Source of the DNA: Psychrobacillus sp042885655
Lineage (GTDB): Bacteria > Bacillota > Bacilli > Bacillales_A > Planococcaceae
Assembly (NCBI RefSeq): GCF_042885655.1
Contig: NZ_JBHVRO010000003.1
Coordinates: 451,389 to 515,388 of the forward strand
DNA: 64,000 nt
Reading direction: 5' to 3'
Below, one piece after another: positions 1 through 11,000 of this stretch (positions within the stretch are counted from its first letter, which is position 1; every line of letters begins with the position of its first letter). A model generated the notes under the pieces. It made no database searches and was not told where the DNA came from. It was given only the letters and a program-made list of their open reading frames with translations. Made by a program: the position numbers and the translations under genes.

Positions 1-1
1 T

Positions 2-2833
2 AAGAATACAGTATCTGGTGGAGACACGTTGAGCTCGTCAAGCTCACGAGGACCGACAAATCCAGATTTCGATATAAAACCAGATGTAGTGGCACCAGGT
101 ACGAATATAATGTCCACGATACCTATGTATGGAAAAGACGTTCCAGGAGCAGATTATAGCGGAGCATTTGCAAGAAAAACAGGTACTTCTATGGCGACGC
201 CACATATTGCAGCTATTAGTGCGTTAATTCTTCAAGCGAATCCAACTTGGTCGCCATTTGATGTGAAAGTAGCTTTATCAAATACTGCAAAACTGTTAAG
301 TACGACTTCGTATGACGTTTTTGCACAAGGGCCAGGACGTGTTCAACCTTATGAAGCTGCTTTCCCAACAGTTCTTGCTTATGCACTGGATAGTAATATA
401 ATTCAGAGAAAAGTGATGGAACACGAAAAAGGAACAGTAAGATTTGGAAAGTTAAGTGAGATATCTGAAAAAGACATTTCTGTAACAAAACAAATTCGTG
501 TAGAAGACGTTGCAAAACTTGGCGGGGACTATACGGTTGATGTGCAAGTTACAAAAGCATTCACTGGGGCAACAGTTACTGTAAATAAACCAACCTTCAC
601 ATTGAAAGGTTCGGAAATGATCGATGTAACATTGAAAGCACCAAAAACAGCGGTGTCTGCATCAGCTGAAATTCTTGGTTATATTTATATTAGAGGAAAT
701 GGAAAAGAAATTTCATTACCTTTTGCAGCAGAATTCACGCCAAATAACGTAAAAGCTGTTGGTGTATCCAGTGTTAAAGTAGCAAACTATGACTTATCAT
801 TTAATAGTGAAAGTACAAAAAAATCATCATCCGTATCAGGGGTATTAGGAGGGACTGGGACCACTAGATATGGAGAAATCTCCGTAGAACTATCAGACCT
901 ATTAAACAATGGAGATGAAATTGGAACAGTCTTCAATAAAGCAGGTTCGTTTACAAGTGGGCCAATTTCTTACCCGATTGATGGAAAATATACAAATGGT
1001 AGTGATGAAATTGTAAATATGCCTGACGGAGCTTATTCGCTAGCCATTTATGCATCAAATACTAGTGGTAGCACATGGTATGGCGATGCAGATCCAGAGC
1101 CATTATTCGTGAAAAGTACACTAGCAAAAATCGACACAGCGGAATCCCATGAAACTCTTAAATCCGAGTATCAGTTTAATGGAACAATTGTGGATGATTA
1201 CATTAAATTTATTAAAGAACTAGTTGCTATTGGATATAAATTTGATGTAAATGAAAAACTGTCAGTATCGTACGAAGCACTTAACGCAAAAGGCGAAAAA
1301 ATTGGTGACGGACCAGTTACTATTGAACAAGATGGTGTATTCTCCATCGATCTTGCAAACTTAACTGAAGGGGAAAACTCGGTCGTAATCAACATATCCG
1401 ATGCGGCAAGTAATAAAGCGGAGTACAAATATACAATACTCGCGAAAAATACCGTTTCTTATTCAGTAAATACAGATAAACTTGGACTTCAAGTTGGGGA
1501 TCAAGCGAATCTAACAGTTACGGAAAAAACAACAAAGTTAGATGGCACAACATCTGATAATGATGTGACTGCTCAAGCGACATTCGTGAGTTCGAATAAT
1601 GCCATTGCGAAAGTAGAAAATGGTGTTGTAACTGCGGTAGCAGCAGGTGATGCAGTCATCGAGGTAAAATATAATAATGAATTGATTCAACAGGTTCACG
1701 TAGTAGTTTCAGAAGTACCTATCCCAGATGAAATTTCATTAACGGTAAATAATACGGAAGTAAAATTAACAGTAGGGGATACTGAACAGCTTACTGTAAC
1801 AGAAGTGACTACTTCTGGTAATGGCGATTCGACAGAGAAAGACATAACAAAAGAAGCTAACTATGAAGTAGCAAATGAAAATATCGCTACGGTAGAAGAC
1901 GGTTTAGTAACCGCAGTAGCAGCGGGAACAACTACCATTACAATTACCTATGGGGAATACGAAGCGATTGTAAACGTAACTGTAACAGATGAAGAAGTAA
2001 TTCCGAATCCGGAACCAGTAGTGACATTAACTGTAGATAATCAAGAACTGAAATTAACAACTGGCCGTACAAATCAACTGAAAGTGACTGAAACTTCCAA
2101 ACCTGCAGAAGGGGAAACGACAGTAAAAGACGTAACGGCAGAAGCAACCTACCAAGTTGCTGATGAAAAAATAGTTACAGTTGTAAAAGGCTTAGTCAAT
2201 GCAAAAGCAAAAGGAACAACTACTATTACAATTACGCATGGTAAAAACCAAGTGGAAGTAAAGGTAACTGTAACAGATCCAGTAGTGAATCCAGGTACTG
2301 GGGGTGGTGGAGGATCATCGACCCCTACAACACCAACGACACCATCTCTACCAAATTTATGTGACGAAAATGCTAAATCTAGCTGTCTTCAAGTGAATAA
2401 AGCAACACCAATGTATATATTAGAAGATAATCGCTTGAAAAAAGTAGGGGAATTAGCAAAAGGGCAAAATGCAGCTGTGAAACAAGAAATTTCTCCTATG
2501 CTTGGTCTAGGTGGTGACATTTGGGTAGAGCGAACAGAAGCCATTTTTTACGAAACACCATCTAAAGAAATGATTGCTAAAAACCAATTGCCGGAGCAAG
2601 AACGTCCAAAACAAATCTGGAAAGGTCTTGAGTTACGTCCAGGTCAAATTGGTAAAGTTACCGTTCTTGAAGACACCGTCGTTTGGGAATCCATTGACAA
2701 AACAACAAAACTACCAAGAGTCTTGAAGAAAGGCGAACAATACCGAGTATACCGCTACGTTCCAGGCATGTACGAAATTAACGATCACCACTATATCGTA
2801 CAAGGTTCAAACGTGAAATTCATCAAAAAATAA
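2..2833 (+). CDS. S8 subtilisin-family serine protease with Big_2 repeats, 5'-truncated by window edge
   Basis: The frame is open to the first base of the window, so the signal peptide, propeptide and the catalytic Asp and His lie outside; the TTG at 29 is an internal Leu codon, not a start. The visible part begins just before the active-site Ser segment (GTSMATPH, Ser codon 188-190). It continues with beta-sandwich domains, three bacterial Ig-like (Big_2) repeats (about nt 1460-2280), a Gly-rich/Pro-Thr linker (2295-2355) and the shared C-terminal module with its Cys pair. The layout and much of the sequence match the next gene, so the two look like tandem duplicates. It is probably a secreted, wall-associated protease. 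The family is clear; the substrate is unknown. Confidence 0.93.
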   Translation, partial: KNTVSGGDTLSSSSSRGPTNPDFDIKPDVVAPGTNIMSTIPMYGKDVPGADYSGAFARKTGTSMATPHIAAISALILQANPTWSPFDVKVALSNTAKLLSTTSYDVFAQGPGRVQPYEAAFPTVLAYALDSNIIQRKVMEHEKGTVRFGKLSEISEKDISVTKQIRVEDVAKLGGDYTVDVQVTKAFTGATVTVNKPTFTLKGSEMIDVTLKAPKTAVSASAEILGYIYIRGNGKEISLPFAAEFTPNNVKAVGVSSVKVANYDLSFNSESTKKSSSVSGVLGGTGTTRYGEISVELSDLLNNGDEIGTVFNKAGSFTSGPISYPIDGKYTNGSDEIVNMPDGAYSLAIYASNTSGSTWYGDADPEPLFVKSTLAKIDTAESHETLKSEYQFNGTIVDDYIKFIKELVAIGYKFDVNEKLSVSYEALNAKGEKIGDGPVTIEQDGVFSIDLANLTEGENSVVINISDAASNKAEYKYTILAKNTVSYSVNTDKLGLQVGDQANLTVTEKTTKLDGTTSDNDVTAQATFVSSNNAIAKVENGVVTAVAAGDAVIEVKYNNELIQQVHVVVSEVPIPDEISLTVNNTEVKLTVGDTEQLTVTEVTTSGNGDSTEKDITKEANYEVANENIATVEDGLVTAVAAGTTTITITYGEYEAIVNVTVTDEEVIPNPEPVVTLTVDNQELKLTTGRTNQLKVTETSKPAEGETTVKDVTAEATYQVADEKIVTVVKGLVNAKAKGTTTITITHGKNQVEVKVTVTDPVVNPGTGGGGGSSTPTTPTTPSLPNLCDENAKSSCLQVNKATPMYILEDNRLKKVGELAKGQNAAVKQEISPMLGLGGDIWVERTEAIFYETPSKEMIAKNQLPEQERPKQIWKGLELRPGQIGKVTVLEDTVVWESIDKTTKLPRVLKKGEQYRVYRYVPGMYEINDHHYIVQGSNVKFIKK

Positions 2834-2839
2834 TTAACG

Positions 2840-2887
2840 AATCGCTCCTAGTCATATTGATTTTATGACTAGGAGCGATTTGTCTTT
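2840..2887 (+). terminator. Intrinsic terminator
   Basis: A perfect 16-bp stem (2840-2855 with 2865-2880) with a 9-nt loop is followed by a T-rich stretch, 6 bp after the protease stop. Nearly the same hairpin follows the next protease gene at 7704. Confidence 0.9.
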
Positions 2888-3239
2888 TCACCAAACAATT
2901 GGAAAGTGTTCTTCATTGGTGAAAGTATAATTATGCGATATATATTCAAATTTTATTATCTGAAAGTTAAAAAAATATATATAAGATTTAAAAAAGTAAA
3001 TTATGAAACATGAAAATATGTACATTAAAGTTGAAATTATGCGGATTGAGATGAATATTATTTTAAACAATCTCAAAAACATATAAATATTACGAAACTA
3101 GTAATAATTAGATGAGAATGAACATAACTTTATATGAAAGCCAATATTAATAACTTTTATATTTAATATTTTTAACTATTTAGCTGTTGGATATTGGTTA
3201 TTTCACTACTGACTAAATTAGGGGAAGGGGAAAAGAGAT
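2888..3239. other. AT-rich intergenic region with no gene seen
   Basis: Very AT-rich spacer between two protease genes. The only open frame (minus strand, 2888-3082) has a composition expected of random AT-rich DNA and no ribosome site. The promoter and a long leader of the next protease must lie here. A purine-rich Shine-Dalgarno segment sits at 3221-3232. Confidence 0.6.
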
Positions 3240-6200
3240 TTGAAGAAATTAAAGTTTACGAAGTTCTCCAGTAGCATACTAGCTTTTGTGATGGTTCTGT
3301 CGTTGTTATCGCCATTCTCGGCGTCTGCAAACGAACAGCAGCCTTTACCTTTTAAAGCGAACACTCAAAGCGAGAGCCAATTACAAGTGAAAGCAGCTAT
3401 TGAAGATCAATTAAATGTATTGAATAGTGGGCCAAGGCTTCACGAAGATTTAAAAAAGTTTTCAGGAAATGATGAAGTAGCTGTAATTGTTCATTTGTCT
3501 GAGAAACCAGTAGCACTTGAAAAAGGGATTAAGGAACTAGCGGGAAAATCGTTTTCTAGCGGCGAGGAGAAAAAGGTAAGAGATACCGTAAATGCACAAC
3601 AGGCATTTATTAAAAAAGAAATGAGTAATAAAAAGATTTCTTTTAAAGAAGGTTTCTCGTATAACACAGTTTTGAATGGTTTTTCAGCAACTATTAAAGC
3701 TGATGACCTTCAAAAATTATTGGATATTAAAGGGGTTACCTTAATTGAGCCAGATACAATCATGTATGCTTTAGAAGACTCTAGCTCAACTGAACAGACT
3801 AAAATTGATAAAGCTGGACAAGTAGATGCGAAAATGAATACTAGTATTTCTTTCCTTGGCATTGAAAAGCTTTGGAATGAAGGAATTCAAGGACAAGGGA
3901 TTAAAGTAGCTGTACTTGATACTGGAATTGATAAAGATCACCCAGAGTTTGCGGGAATATTTAAAGGTGGAAAGAACTTTATCCCGAACTCATCTGTCTA
4001 TACAAGAAACCGTGCTGACAATGATGCTTCGGAAACTTCACCAGTGGAACGTCCAGCTGGAACACCTGAATTTAATGAGAAAGGTAGTGCGTTCTACACT
4101 TCTCACGGCACGCATGTTGCAGGTACAATCGCAGCAATTGGTGCGAATGGATACGGTATTAAAGGGATTGCACCTAAAGTAGATCTATATGCTTATCGCG
4201 TACTTGGAGCATATGGAAGTGGGTCTTCTTCAGGTATCGTAAAAGCGATTGACACCGCTGTAATTGAAAAGATGGATGTTATCAACTTATCTCTAGGTGG
4301 GGGATCAAACTCTGAAACCGATGCAGGAGCCTTTGCGATCAACAACGCAATGATGGCTGGAACAATTGGTGTACTTGCAACTGGTAACGATGGGCCTAAT
4401 CGAGGGACAATTTCTCCTCCTGCTACATCGCGTTTAGGAATTGCAGTTGGAAACACAACGAACCCAGAAACAATGTACAACGGAGAAGTAAAAGTTACGG
4501 TTGGTGCCTATAATCTTACTAAACAACTGCAATTGATGGGCACAACTTTTGGGAAAGATTTAGCAACACAACTTCAAGGCGAATTTGACGTAGTTGCAGT
4601 TCCTGGAAACGGAGAAGCAAAAGATTATGTTGGACTCGATGTAAAGGGAAAAGTTGCACTGATTTCACGAGGTAGTATTGCATTTGTCGATAAAATTGCG
4701 TATGCAAAAGCGAATGGAGCAGTAGCGACTATTATCCATAACTTTGCTGGTGGTACGAATGCCCCAAATGCATCAGGAGTATTCCTTGGTGACTCATTCG
4801 AATTTGTTCCAACATTTGATATGTCCCAAACAGATGGAGATGCAATTAGAGCAGCATTAAAAAATGGAACAGGAAAAGTTTCGTTTGGTAATTTTAAATC
4901 TACTAAAACACTTGGGGATGATGTAAACGATTCAAGTTCTCGTGGACCGACTACTCCAAACTTCGATATCAAGCCAGATGTAAGTGCACCTGGTACGAAT
5001 ATTATGTCAACAATTCCAATGTACAAAGCAGATTTCCCAAATGCTGTTTACAATGAGGCATATGACCGCAAAACGGGAACATCGATGGCTACACCGCATA
5101 TCACTGGGATCGCAGCGCTTGTTAAACAAGCAAACCCTAGTTGGAATGCATTCGATGTAAAAGTAGCACTTTCTAATACAGCGAAACTTCTTAATACAGC
5201 AAAATATGATGTATTTGCGCAAGGTGCTGGACGTGTAGACGCGTATGCAGCAGCTCGACCAAATGTTCTTGCTTATGCACTTGATAAAGCAGTTTTAGAT
5301 AGCAAAGGTACAATTGTAGATAACTTAAAAGGAACTGTTACATTCGGTCCACAACCAGTAACACAAAATATTTCTGTTACGAAACAAATTCTTGTAAAAG
5401 ATTTGAAGGGTAGCGGTGGAGATTATAATGTGACAGTGGATACTACCAAGACATTTGGTAATGCCAAAGTGACTGTTGACAAACCGACATTCACATTATC
5501 TGGTCAACAAATGTTAAATGTTACGTTAACTGCTTCAAAAGCTACGGCTCCAAAAGGGTCAGAAATACTAGGATATATCCGTATTAACGGTGGAGGATCC
5601 GAAATTTCATTGCCATTTGCAGCTGACTTAACTACCGTAGTTCCAATAGAAATTACTAATATGAAAATAACGGAAACAGATCTATCCTTTAACGGAGACG
5701 GTGTGAAAGATTCAGCTGTGCTTTCATTCACGCTGACCGGCAATGTAGCAACCAACTATATCGAAATATGGGATATCATGAATCCTGATGGTGGAGAATA
5801 CGAAGATGGCTACATTGGTTACCTACACGCTGCTTCTTCACTTGCAAAAGGTTCCTATACGCTAACTGTTGCTGGGCAGTATAAACCATGGGGCAGTGCA
5901 CCTGCAACAACGATTCCAGATGGTTTATATACGATTGACTTTTCGGCAAATTCAACTACTGGACCTCTTGGTGCCTACGTTGGACCGATTGTCGTTAAAA
6001 CAACGAAACCGGAAATTGCAGGCTCTGTTAAAGATGGAGTAGCAACAGGGAAAGTAACAGACAAATATATCCGTTATAACGAAGAATTAGCTTTATATGA
6101 TATGGATTTTGATTTAAATGAAAAACTACACGCTTCTTATGTTACAACACAAAAAGGTGAAACGGCAGCAGCTGTGAACTTCGATTTGGCACAAGACGGA

Positions 6201-7697
6201 TCGTTCTCATTCCCTGTAACGAAGCAAACTGATTCTGTGAAAGTAGTGATTAGAGATGAAGCGGGCAATGTTGGCGAAGCGTTAATTTATGAAAAAGAAG
6301 TAACAGAACCTATAGTGACACTGGCTGTTGACCAAACAAAACTTGCATTAACAACAGGTGATACTGCGCAACTAAAAGTTACAGAAGTAACGACTTCGGA
6401 TGATGAAGAACCAACAGTAGTAGACGTAACAGGTGATGCAGAGTATAAAGTAGATGATGAAAATATTGTAACAGTATCCAAAGGTTTAGTTACTGCAGTA
6501 GCAGAAGGCTCAACAACAATCACAATAAATTACGGTGGTAAAGATGTTGTAGTCGAAGTAACGGTAAAAGAGGAAGAAGTAGATCCAGGTACTCCAGAAC
6601 CAGGTGTGACACTATCGGTAAATAAAACGGAACTTTCATTAACAACAGGAGCTACTGAGCAACTTACAGTTACAAAAGTAACAACTCCAGAAGAGGGAGA
6701 ACCAGTACTAGAAGATGTAACAAAAGAAGCAAGCTATGAAGTAGCGGATAAAGAGATCGCTTCGGTAGAAGACGGTTTAGTAACAGCAAAAGCAGAAGGA
6801 ACAACAACTATTAAGATTACACTTGGTGAAATTGAAGCGAGTGTAAACGTAACTGTAAAAAATACAGAAGTAGATCCTCCAGTAGTTACTTTAGAAGTAG
6901 ATAAACAAGACATTAAATTAACAACTGGCAAGGGAATTCAACTGGCAGTGAAAGAAACGTCAACACCAAAAGTTGGGGAACCAACAGTAAAAGACGTAAC
7001 TGCAGAAGCAACGTACGACGTTGCCGATTCAAAAGTGGCAACAGTTGTAAAAGGATTAGTTAAAGCAAATGCAAAAGGAACGACTACCATTAAGATTACA
7101 CATGGTAAGAACACAGTGGAAGTAAAAGTAACTGTAACAGACCCTGCTGTATATCCAGGTCCTGGTGGCGGAGGCGGATATACACCACCAACAACACCAA
7201 CGACACCATCTCTACCAAATTTATGTGACGAGAATGCTAAATCTAGTTGTCTTCAAGTGAATAAAGCAACACCTATGTATATATTAGAAGATAATCGCTT
7301 GAAAAAAGTAGGTGAAGCAGCCAAAGGACAAAATTTACCTGTTAAACAAGAAATTTCTCCAATGCTTGGACTAGGCGGAAACATCTGGTTAGAAAGAACG
7401 GCAGCCATTTCTTACGAAACACCATCGAAAGATATGATTGCTAAAAACCAATTGCCGGAGCAAGAACGTCCAAAACAAATCTGGAAAGGTCTTGAATTAC
7501 GTCCAGGTCAAATTGGTAAAGTTACTATTCTTGAAGACACTGTTGTTTGGGAATCCATTGACAAAACAACGAAGCTACCAAGAGTCTTGAAGAAGGGCGA
7601 ACAATATCGAGTGTATCGATATGTTCCAGGCATGTATCAAGTTAGTGATCAACACTATATCGTGCAAGACTCAAATGTAAAATTCATCAAAAAATAA
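3240..7697 (+). CDS. Secreted S8 serine protease with PA domain, three Big_2 repeats and shared C-terminal module
   Basis: A 1485-aa exoprotein with a TTG start preceded by a GGGGAAGGGG ribosome site. Seen in order: signal peptide (1-30), inhibitor-I9-like propeptide (about 77-178), and subtilisin domain with Asp227 (VLDTGID), His289 (HGTHVAG) and Ser615 (GTSMATPH). A protease-associated (PA) domain is inserted at about 465-502. Then come beta-sandwich/Fn3-like domains, three Big_2 Ig-like repeats (about 1023-1300), a GGGGGYTPP-type linker, and a C-terminal module (about 1329-1485) containing CDENAKSSC and two SH3-like segments. It resembles Vpr-type cell-associated proteases with extra stalk domains. 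No LPXTG motif or SLH domain is present, so surface retention, if any, would depend on the C-terminal module (inference). The upstream neighbour is a near copy. Confidence 0.95.
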   Translation: MKKLKFTKFSSSILAFVMVLSLLSPFSASANEQQPLPFKANTQSESQLQVKAAIEDQLNVLNSGPRLHEDLKKFSGNDEVAVIVHLSEKPVALEKGIKELAGKSFSSGEEKKVRDTVNAQQAFIKKEMSNKKISFKEGFSYNTVLNGFSATIKADDLQKLLDIKGVTLIEPDTIMYALEDSSSTEQTKIDKAGQVDAKMNTSISFLGIEKLWNEGIQGQGIKVAVLDTGIDKDHPEFAGIFKGGKNFIPNSSVYTRNRADNDASETSPVERPAGTPEFNEKGSAFYTSHGTHVAGTIAAIGANGYGIKGIAPKVDLYAYRVLGAYGSGSSSGIVKAIDTAVIEKMDVINLSLGGGSNSETDAGAFAINNAMMAGTIGVLATGNDGPNRGTISPPATSRLGIAVGNTTNPETMYNGEVKVTVGAYNLTKQLQLMGTTFGKDLATQLQGEFDVVAVPGNGEAKDYVGLDVKGKVALISRGSIAFVDKIAYAKANGAVATIIHNFAGGTNAPNASGVFLGDSFEFVPTFDMSQTDGDAIRAALKNGTGKVSFGNFKSTKTLGDDVNDSSSRGPTTPNFDIKPDVSAPGTNIMSTIPMYKADFPNAVYNEAYDRKTGTSMATPHITGIAALVKQANPSWNAFDVKVALSNTAKLLNTAKYDVFAQGAGRVDAYAAARPNVLAYALDKAVLDSKGTIVDNLKGTVTFGPQPVTQNISVTKQILVKDLKGSGGDYNVTVDTTKTFGNAKVTVDKPTFTLSGQQMLNVTLTASKATAPKGSEILGYIRINGGGSEISLPFAADLTTVVPIEITNMKITETDLSFNGDGVKDSAVLSFTLTGNVATNYIEIWDIMNPDGGEYEDGYIGYLHAASSLAKGSYTLTVAGQYKPWGSAPATTIPDGLYTIDFSANSTTGPLGAYVGPIVVKTTKPEIAGSVKDGVATGKVTDKYIRYNEELALYDMDFDLNEKLHASYVTTQKGETAAAVNFDLAQDGSFSFPVTKQTDSVKVVIRDEAGNVGEALIYEKEVTEPIVTLAVDQTKLALTTGDTAQLKVTEVTTSDDEEPTVVDVTGDAEYKVDDENIVTVSKGLVTAVAEGSTTITINYGGKDVVVEVTVKEEEVDPGTPEPGVTLSVNKTELSLTTGATEQLTVTKVTTPEEGEPVLEDVTKEASYEVADKEIASVEDGLVTAKAEGTTTIKITLGEIEASVNVTVKNTEVDPPVVTLEVDKQDIKLTTGKGIQLAVKETSTPKVGEPTVKDVTAEATYDVADSKVATVVKGLVKANAKGTTTIKITHGKNTVEVKVTVTDPAVYPGPGGGGGYTPPTTPTTPSLPNLCDENAKSSCLQVNKATPMYILEDNRLKKVGEAAKGQNLPVKQEISPMLGLGGNIWLERTAAISYETPSKDMIAKNQLPEQERPKQIWKGLELRPGQIGKVTILEDTVVWESIDKTTKLPRVLKKGEQYRVYRYVPGMYQVSDQHYIVQDSNVKFIKK

Positions 7698-7703
7698 TTA
7701 ACG

Positions 7704-7751
7704 AATCGCTCCTAGTCATATTAATTATGACTAGGAGCGATTTGTTTTTTC
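7704..7751 (+). terminator. Intrinsic terminator
   Basis: The stem 7704-7719/7727-7742 has the same 16-bp arms as the terminator at 2840, followed by TTTGTTTTTT. The identical arms show that the duplicated unit included the terminator. Confidence 0.9.
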
Positions 7752-8041
7752 GAAACAGATACTAGTTCTGTTAAAAAAAGGATGGAAAATGAGTAGAAAA
7801 GAATAGATTCTGTATAAAGTGGTGCCAGTACTCTTAAATATATTTTGTGTAATCTATTACATTTTCAAATAATTAACTTTTTTTAGGTTTATAAGTTTTA
7901 ATCTCTTGTAATATAATTGTAATATTTAAATGTAAAAAATATATTTAAAATAATCTGATAATATGTTAAATTCAATATTGCCACGCTATTTGGATTATTT
8001 TACATCTAATGGAGTGAACTAGAATATAAGGGGGAAATAAT
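7752..8041. other. AT-rich intergenic region, promoter region of next protease
   Basis: No credible gene. Contains an isolated half of the palindrome core (GGTGCCAGTACT near 7820). A GGGGG ribosome site sits at 8030-8034 before the next gene. Confidence 0.5.
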
Positions 8042-11000
8042 TTGTTGAAATTTAGAAGAATTTTACTTATGGCATTAATCTTTATGTTGTCATTTAGTAA
8101 CGTTGCATTCGGAATGGGGACGGTTTCTAATGCGAAGAGTAAGATTAACTTGTCTACACTTCAATTACAAAAACCTGAACATAATATTCCAGAAAGATTA
8201 GTAGATCCAGAAAATCCAGACGAAAAAGTTCGGATTATTGTAGAGCTTAATAATGCTCCAACAATTGAAAAAGCAACAAAAAAAGGTGTACTTTATAAGG
8301 AATTAAACTCTTCAGATCGTAAGAGTTTAGAAGCAACTGTTACAAAAGAACAAGTTGATGTACAAAGTACTATTACACAAGAAGCACCAACCATTGAATA
8401 CTTAGAAAGTTTTACAACTGTCTTCAATGGTTTTTCTGCTGAGGTTGAAGCGAAATATGTAGATCAAATAGCATCTCTTCCAGGTGTAAAAGCTGTCTAT
8501 GAGTCTACTGAATACGATCGCCCAACTGAAAAACCAGAGATGATTTATTCAAAAGAATTGGTACAAGCACAACGCGCTTGGAATGAATACGGAGTCAAAG
8601 GCGAAGGTATGGTAGTAGGTATTATCGATACCGGTATCGACCCAAGTCATAAAGACATGATCTTAACAGATAATTCAAAAGGGATAATTACACAAGCAAA
8701 AGTAAATCAGCTATTAGCTGATGGAACAATTGAAAATGGCCAATTTTATACAGCAAAAGTGCCGTTTGGTTATAACTATATGGACGGTAATAACCAAATA
8801 TTAGACCTTGGACCTGATGCTTCTATGCACGGTATGCACGTAGCTGGTACTGTAGGAGCAAATGGTAATGAACAAAACGGTGGAATAAAAGGAGTTGCAC
8901 CGGAAGCACAACTTTTAGCGTTAAAAGTTTTCGGTAATGATCCTGGATATCCATCAACTTTTGGAGACATTTATGTTAAAGCTATTGATGATGCGATTAA
9001 ACTTGGAGCGGATGTCCTAAATATGTCTTTAGGCTCGACTGCAGGTTTTGTGGATGCAAGTAATCCAGAGCAACAAGCAGTAAAAAGAGCAACCGATAAT
9101 GGAGTTCTAGTTGCAATTTCAGCTGGTAACTCAAATATGTTCGGTTCTGGAACATTTTATCCGTATGCTGAAAATCAAGATTATGGGCTAACGGGAGCTC
9201 CGAGTGTATCTTATAATTCTTTTGGTGTTGCTTCATTTGAAAATAGTGTAATCACTGCATATAGTTTCGATTATCAATTTGATAAAGTAAAAGCTGGTAA
9301 TGCAATGTATTTACTAGCAAATGATGCAGATCCAATGAAAACTCTAGCAAAACCTACTGCAATATTGGACGCAGGTATTGGAAATCCTCAAGACTTTGTA
9401 GGGAAAGATTTCAAAGGCAAAATTGCTTTAATTAGTCGTGGTACTATTGATTTTGTTACTAAAGGAAAAAATGCACAAGCTGCAGGTGCAATAGGGGTTA
9501 TTATTTATAATAACGCATCGGGAACAATTAATATGGCAACGGATCCTACGATTAAAATTCCTTATATGTTTGCACTTCAAACAGATGGATTGAAATTAAA
9601 AGCAGCATTAGATAGTGGTAAAGCTGTTACTGTTTCATTTGAAGGGAATTTTGTTGAAACTCCGAATACAAATGCTGGAAAAATGAGTGATTTCACTTCT
9701 TGGGGTCCTACTCCAAACCTAGATTTCAAGCCGGAAATTACAGCTCCAGGTGGAAACATTTTCTCAACATTAAATAACGATAAATATGGTTTAATGAGTG
9801 GTACTTCTATGGCAGCACCACATGTTTCTGGAGGTACGGCACTAATCTTAGAACGTGTGAATAAAGAATTTAAATTAACAGGATATAACAGAGTTCAAAT
9901 GGCGAAGAACTTATTAATGAATACATCGAAACCTGTAGAGTTTAAAAAAGGTGAATTTGTATCACCTCGTCGTCAAGGTGCTGGATTAATGCAACTTGCG
10001 AATGCACTTTCTACAGATGTTGTCGTTACTAATAAGGCAACGGGTGAAGGAAAAGTTGCGCTTAAAGAAATTCAAAATAACAAAATTTCCTTCACATTAG
10101 AAGCAAAGAACTTTTCTAAAAATGAGAAAACGTATGATGTCAAGGTTGCAGTACAAACGGATAACGTTGCAAAAGCAAGTGGTGTAATGGTGACTGTACC
10201 GAATCAAATTGGTTCGATTGTTGTAACTAACGATGTTTCAATAAAAACATTAGATAAATTAGTAATTCCAGCAAATAGTACCAAGACATTTGATGTAGAA
10301 ATTGATATAGCAGACCTTGAAGAGCTAAAGGAATATTTCACAAACGGTTTCTTCGTTGACGGTTTTGTTACATTGACTGATTCGAATGAAGCTATTACTG
10401 GCAACGTTCCATTAACTGTTCCGTTCTTCGGATTCAACGGCAAATGGGATGAAGCTCCAATCTTTGATTACTTTGCATGGGACGACATGTCATATTGGGG
10501 ATACACTGCATTAGCAGATGAACAAGGAAACTTTATTGATGGTGGAGGAAATTTTGACTCAACTCGTTTTGGTTTCTCTCCAAACGGGGATGGAGTTCGT
10601 GACAAAGCTATCCCAGTATTCTCCCTATTCCGTAATGCGAAAGAGTTAAAAGTACAAGTATTAGATAGTACAGGAAAAGTGGTTCGTACAATACGTACCG
10701 CAAAAGATCGTACAAAACACTATATTGATTCTGCAAAAATTCCACCTTACACGTATAGTTCAAATTATGCTTGGGATGGAAAGATTAATAACAAACTTGC
10801 TGCTGATGGGGATTACTTCATCCAAGTAAGTGCTGTAATTGATTTTGAAGGTGCCAACTGGCAATCTATCAAATTCCCAGTAAAAGTAGATACTATTGCA
10901 CCAACAGCTGAAGTTACATTTGACCAAGAAACAAATAAAGTATCAGTTTCTGACTTTAAAGATAATGAAGGCGGTACTGGAGCAGATTATTGGGAAGTAT

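Noticed and set aside
29..2833. TTG at 29 as the start of the first protease
   Set aside because: The frame is open to base 2 and the upstream codons match the equivalent region of the next protease; the gene simply enters from outside the window.
4193..5222. Several minus-strand open frames inside the protease genes
   Set aside because: They are antisense shadows of strongly supported protein domains, with no ribosome sites and no family resemblance.
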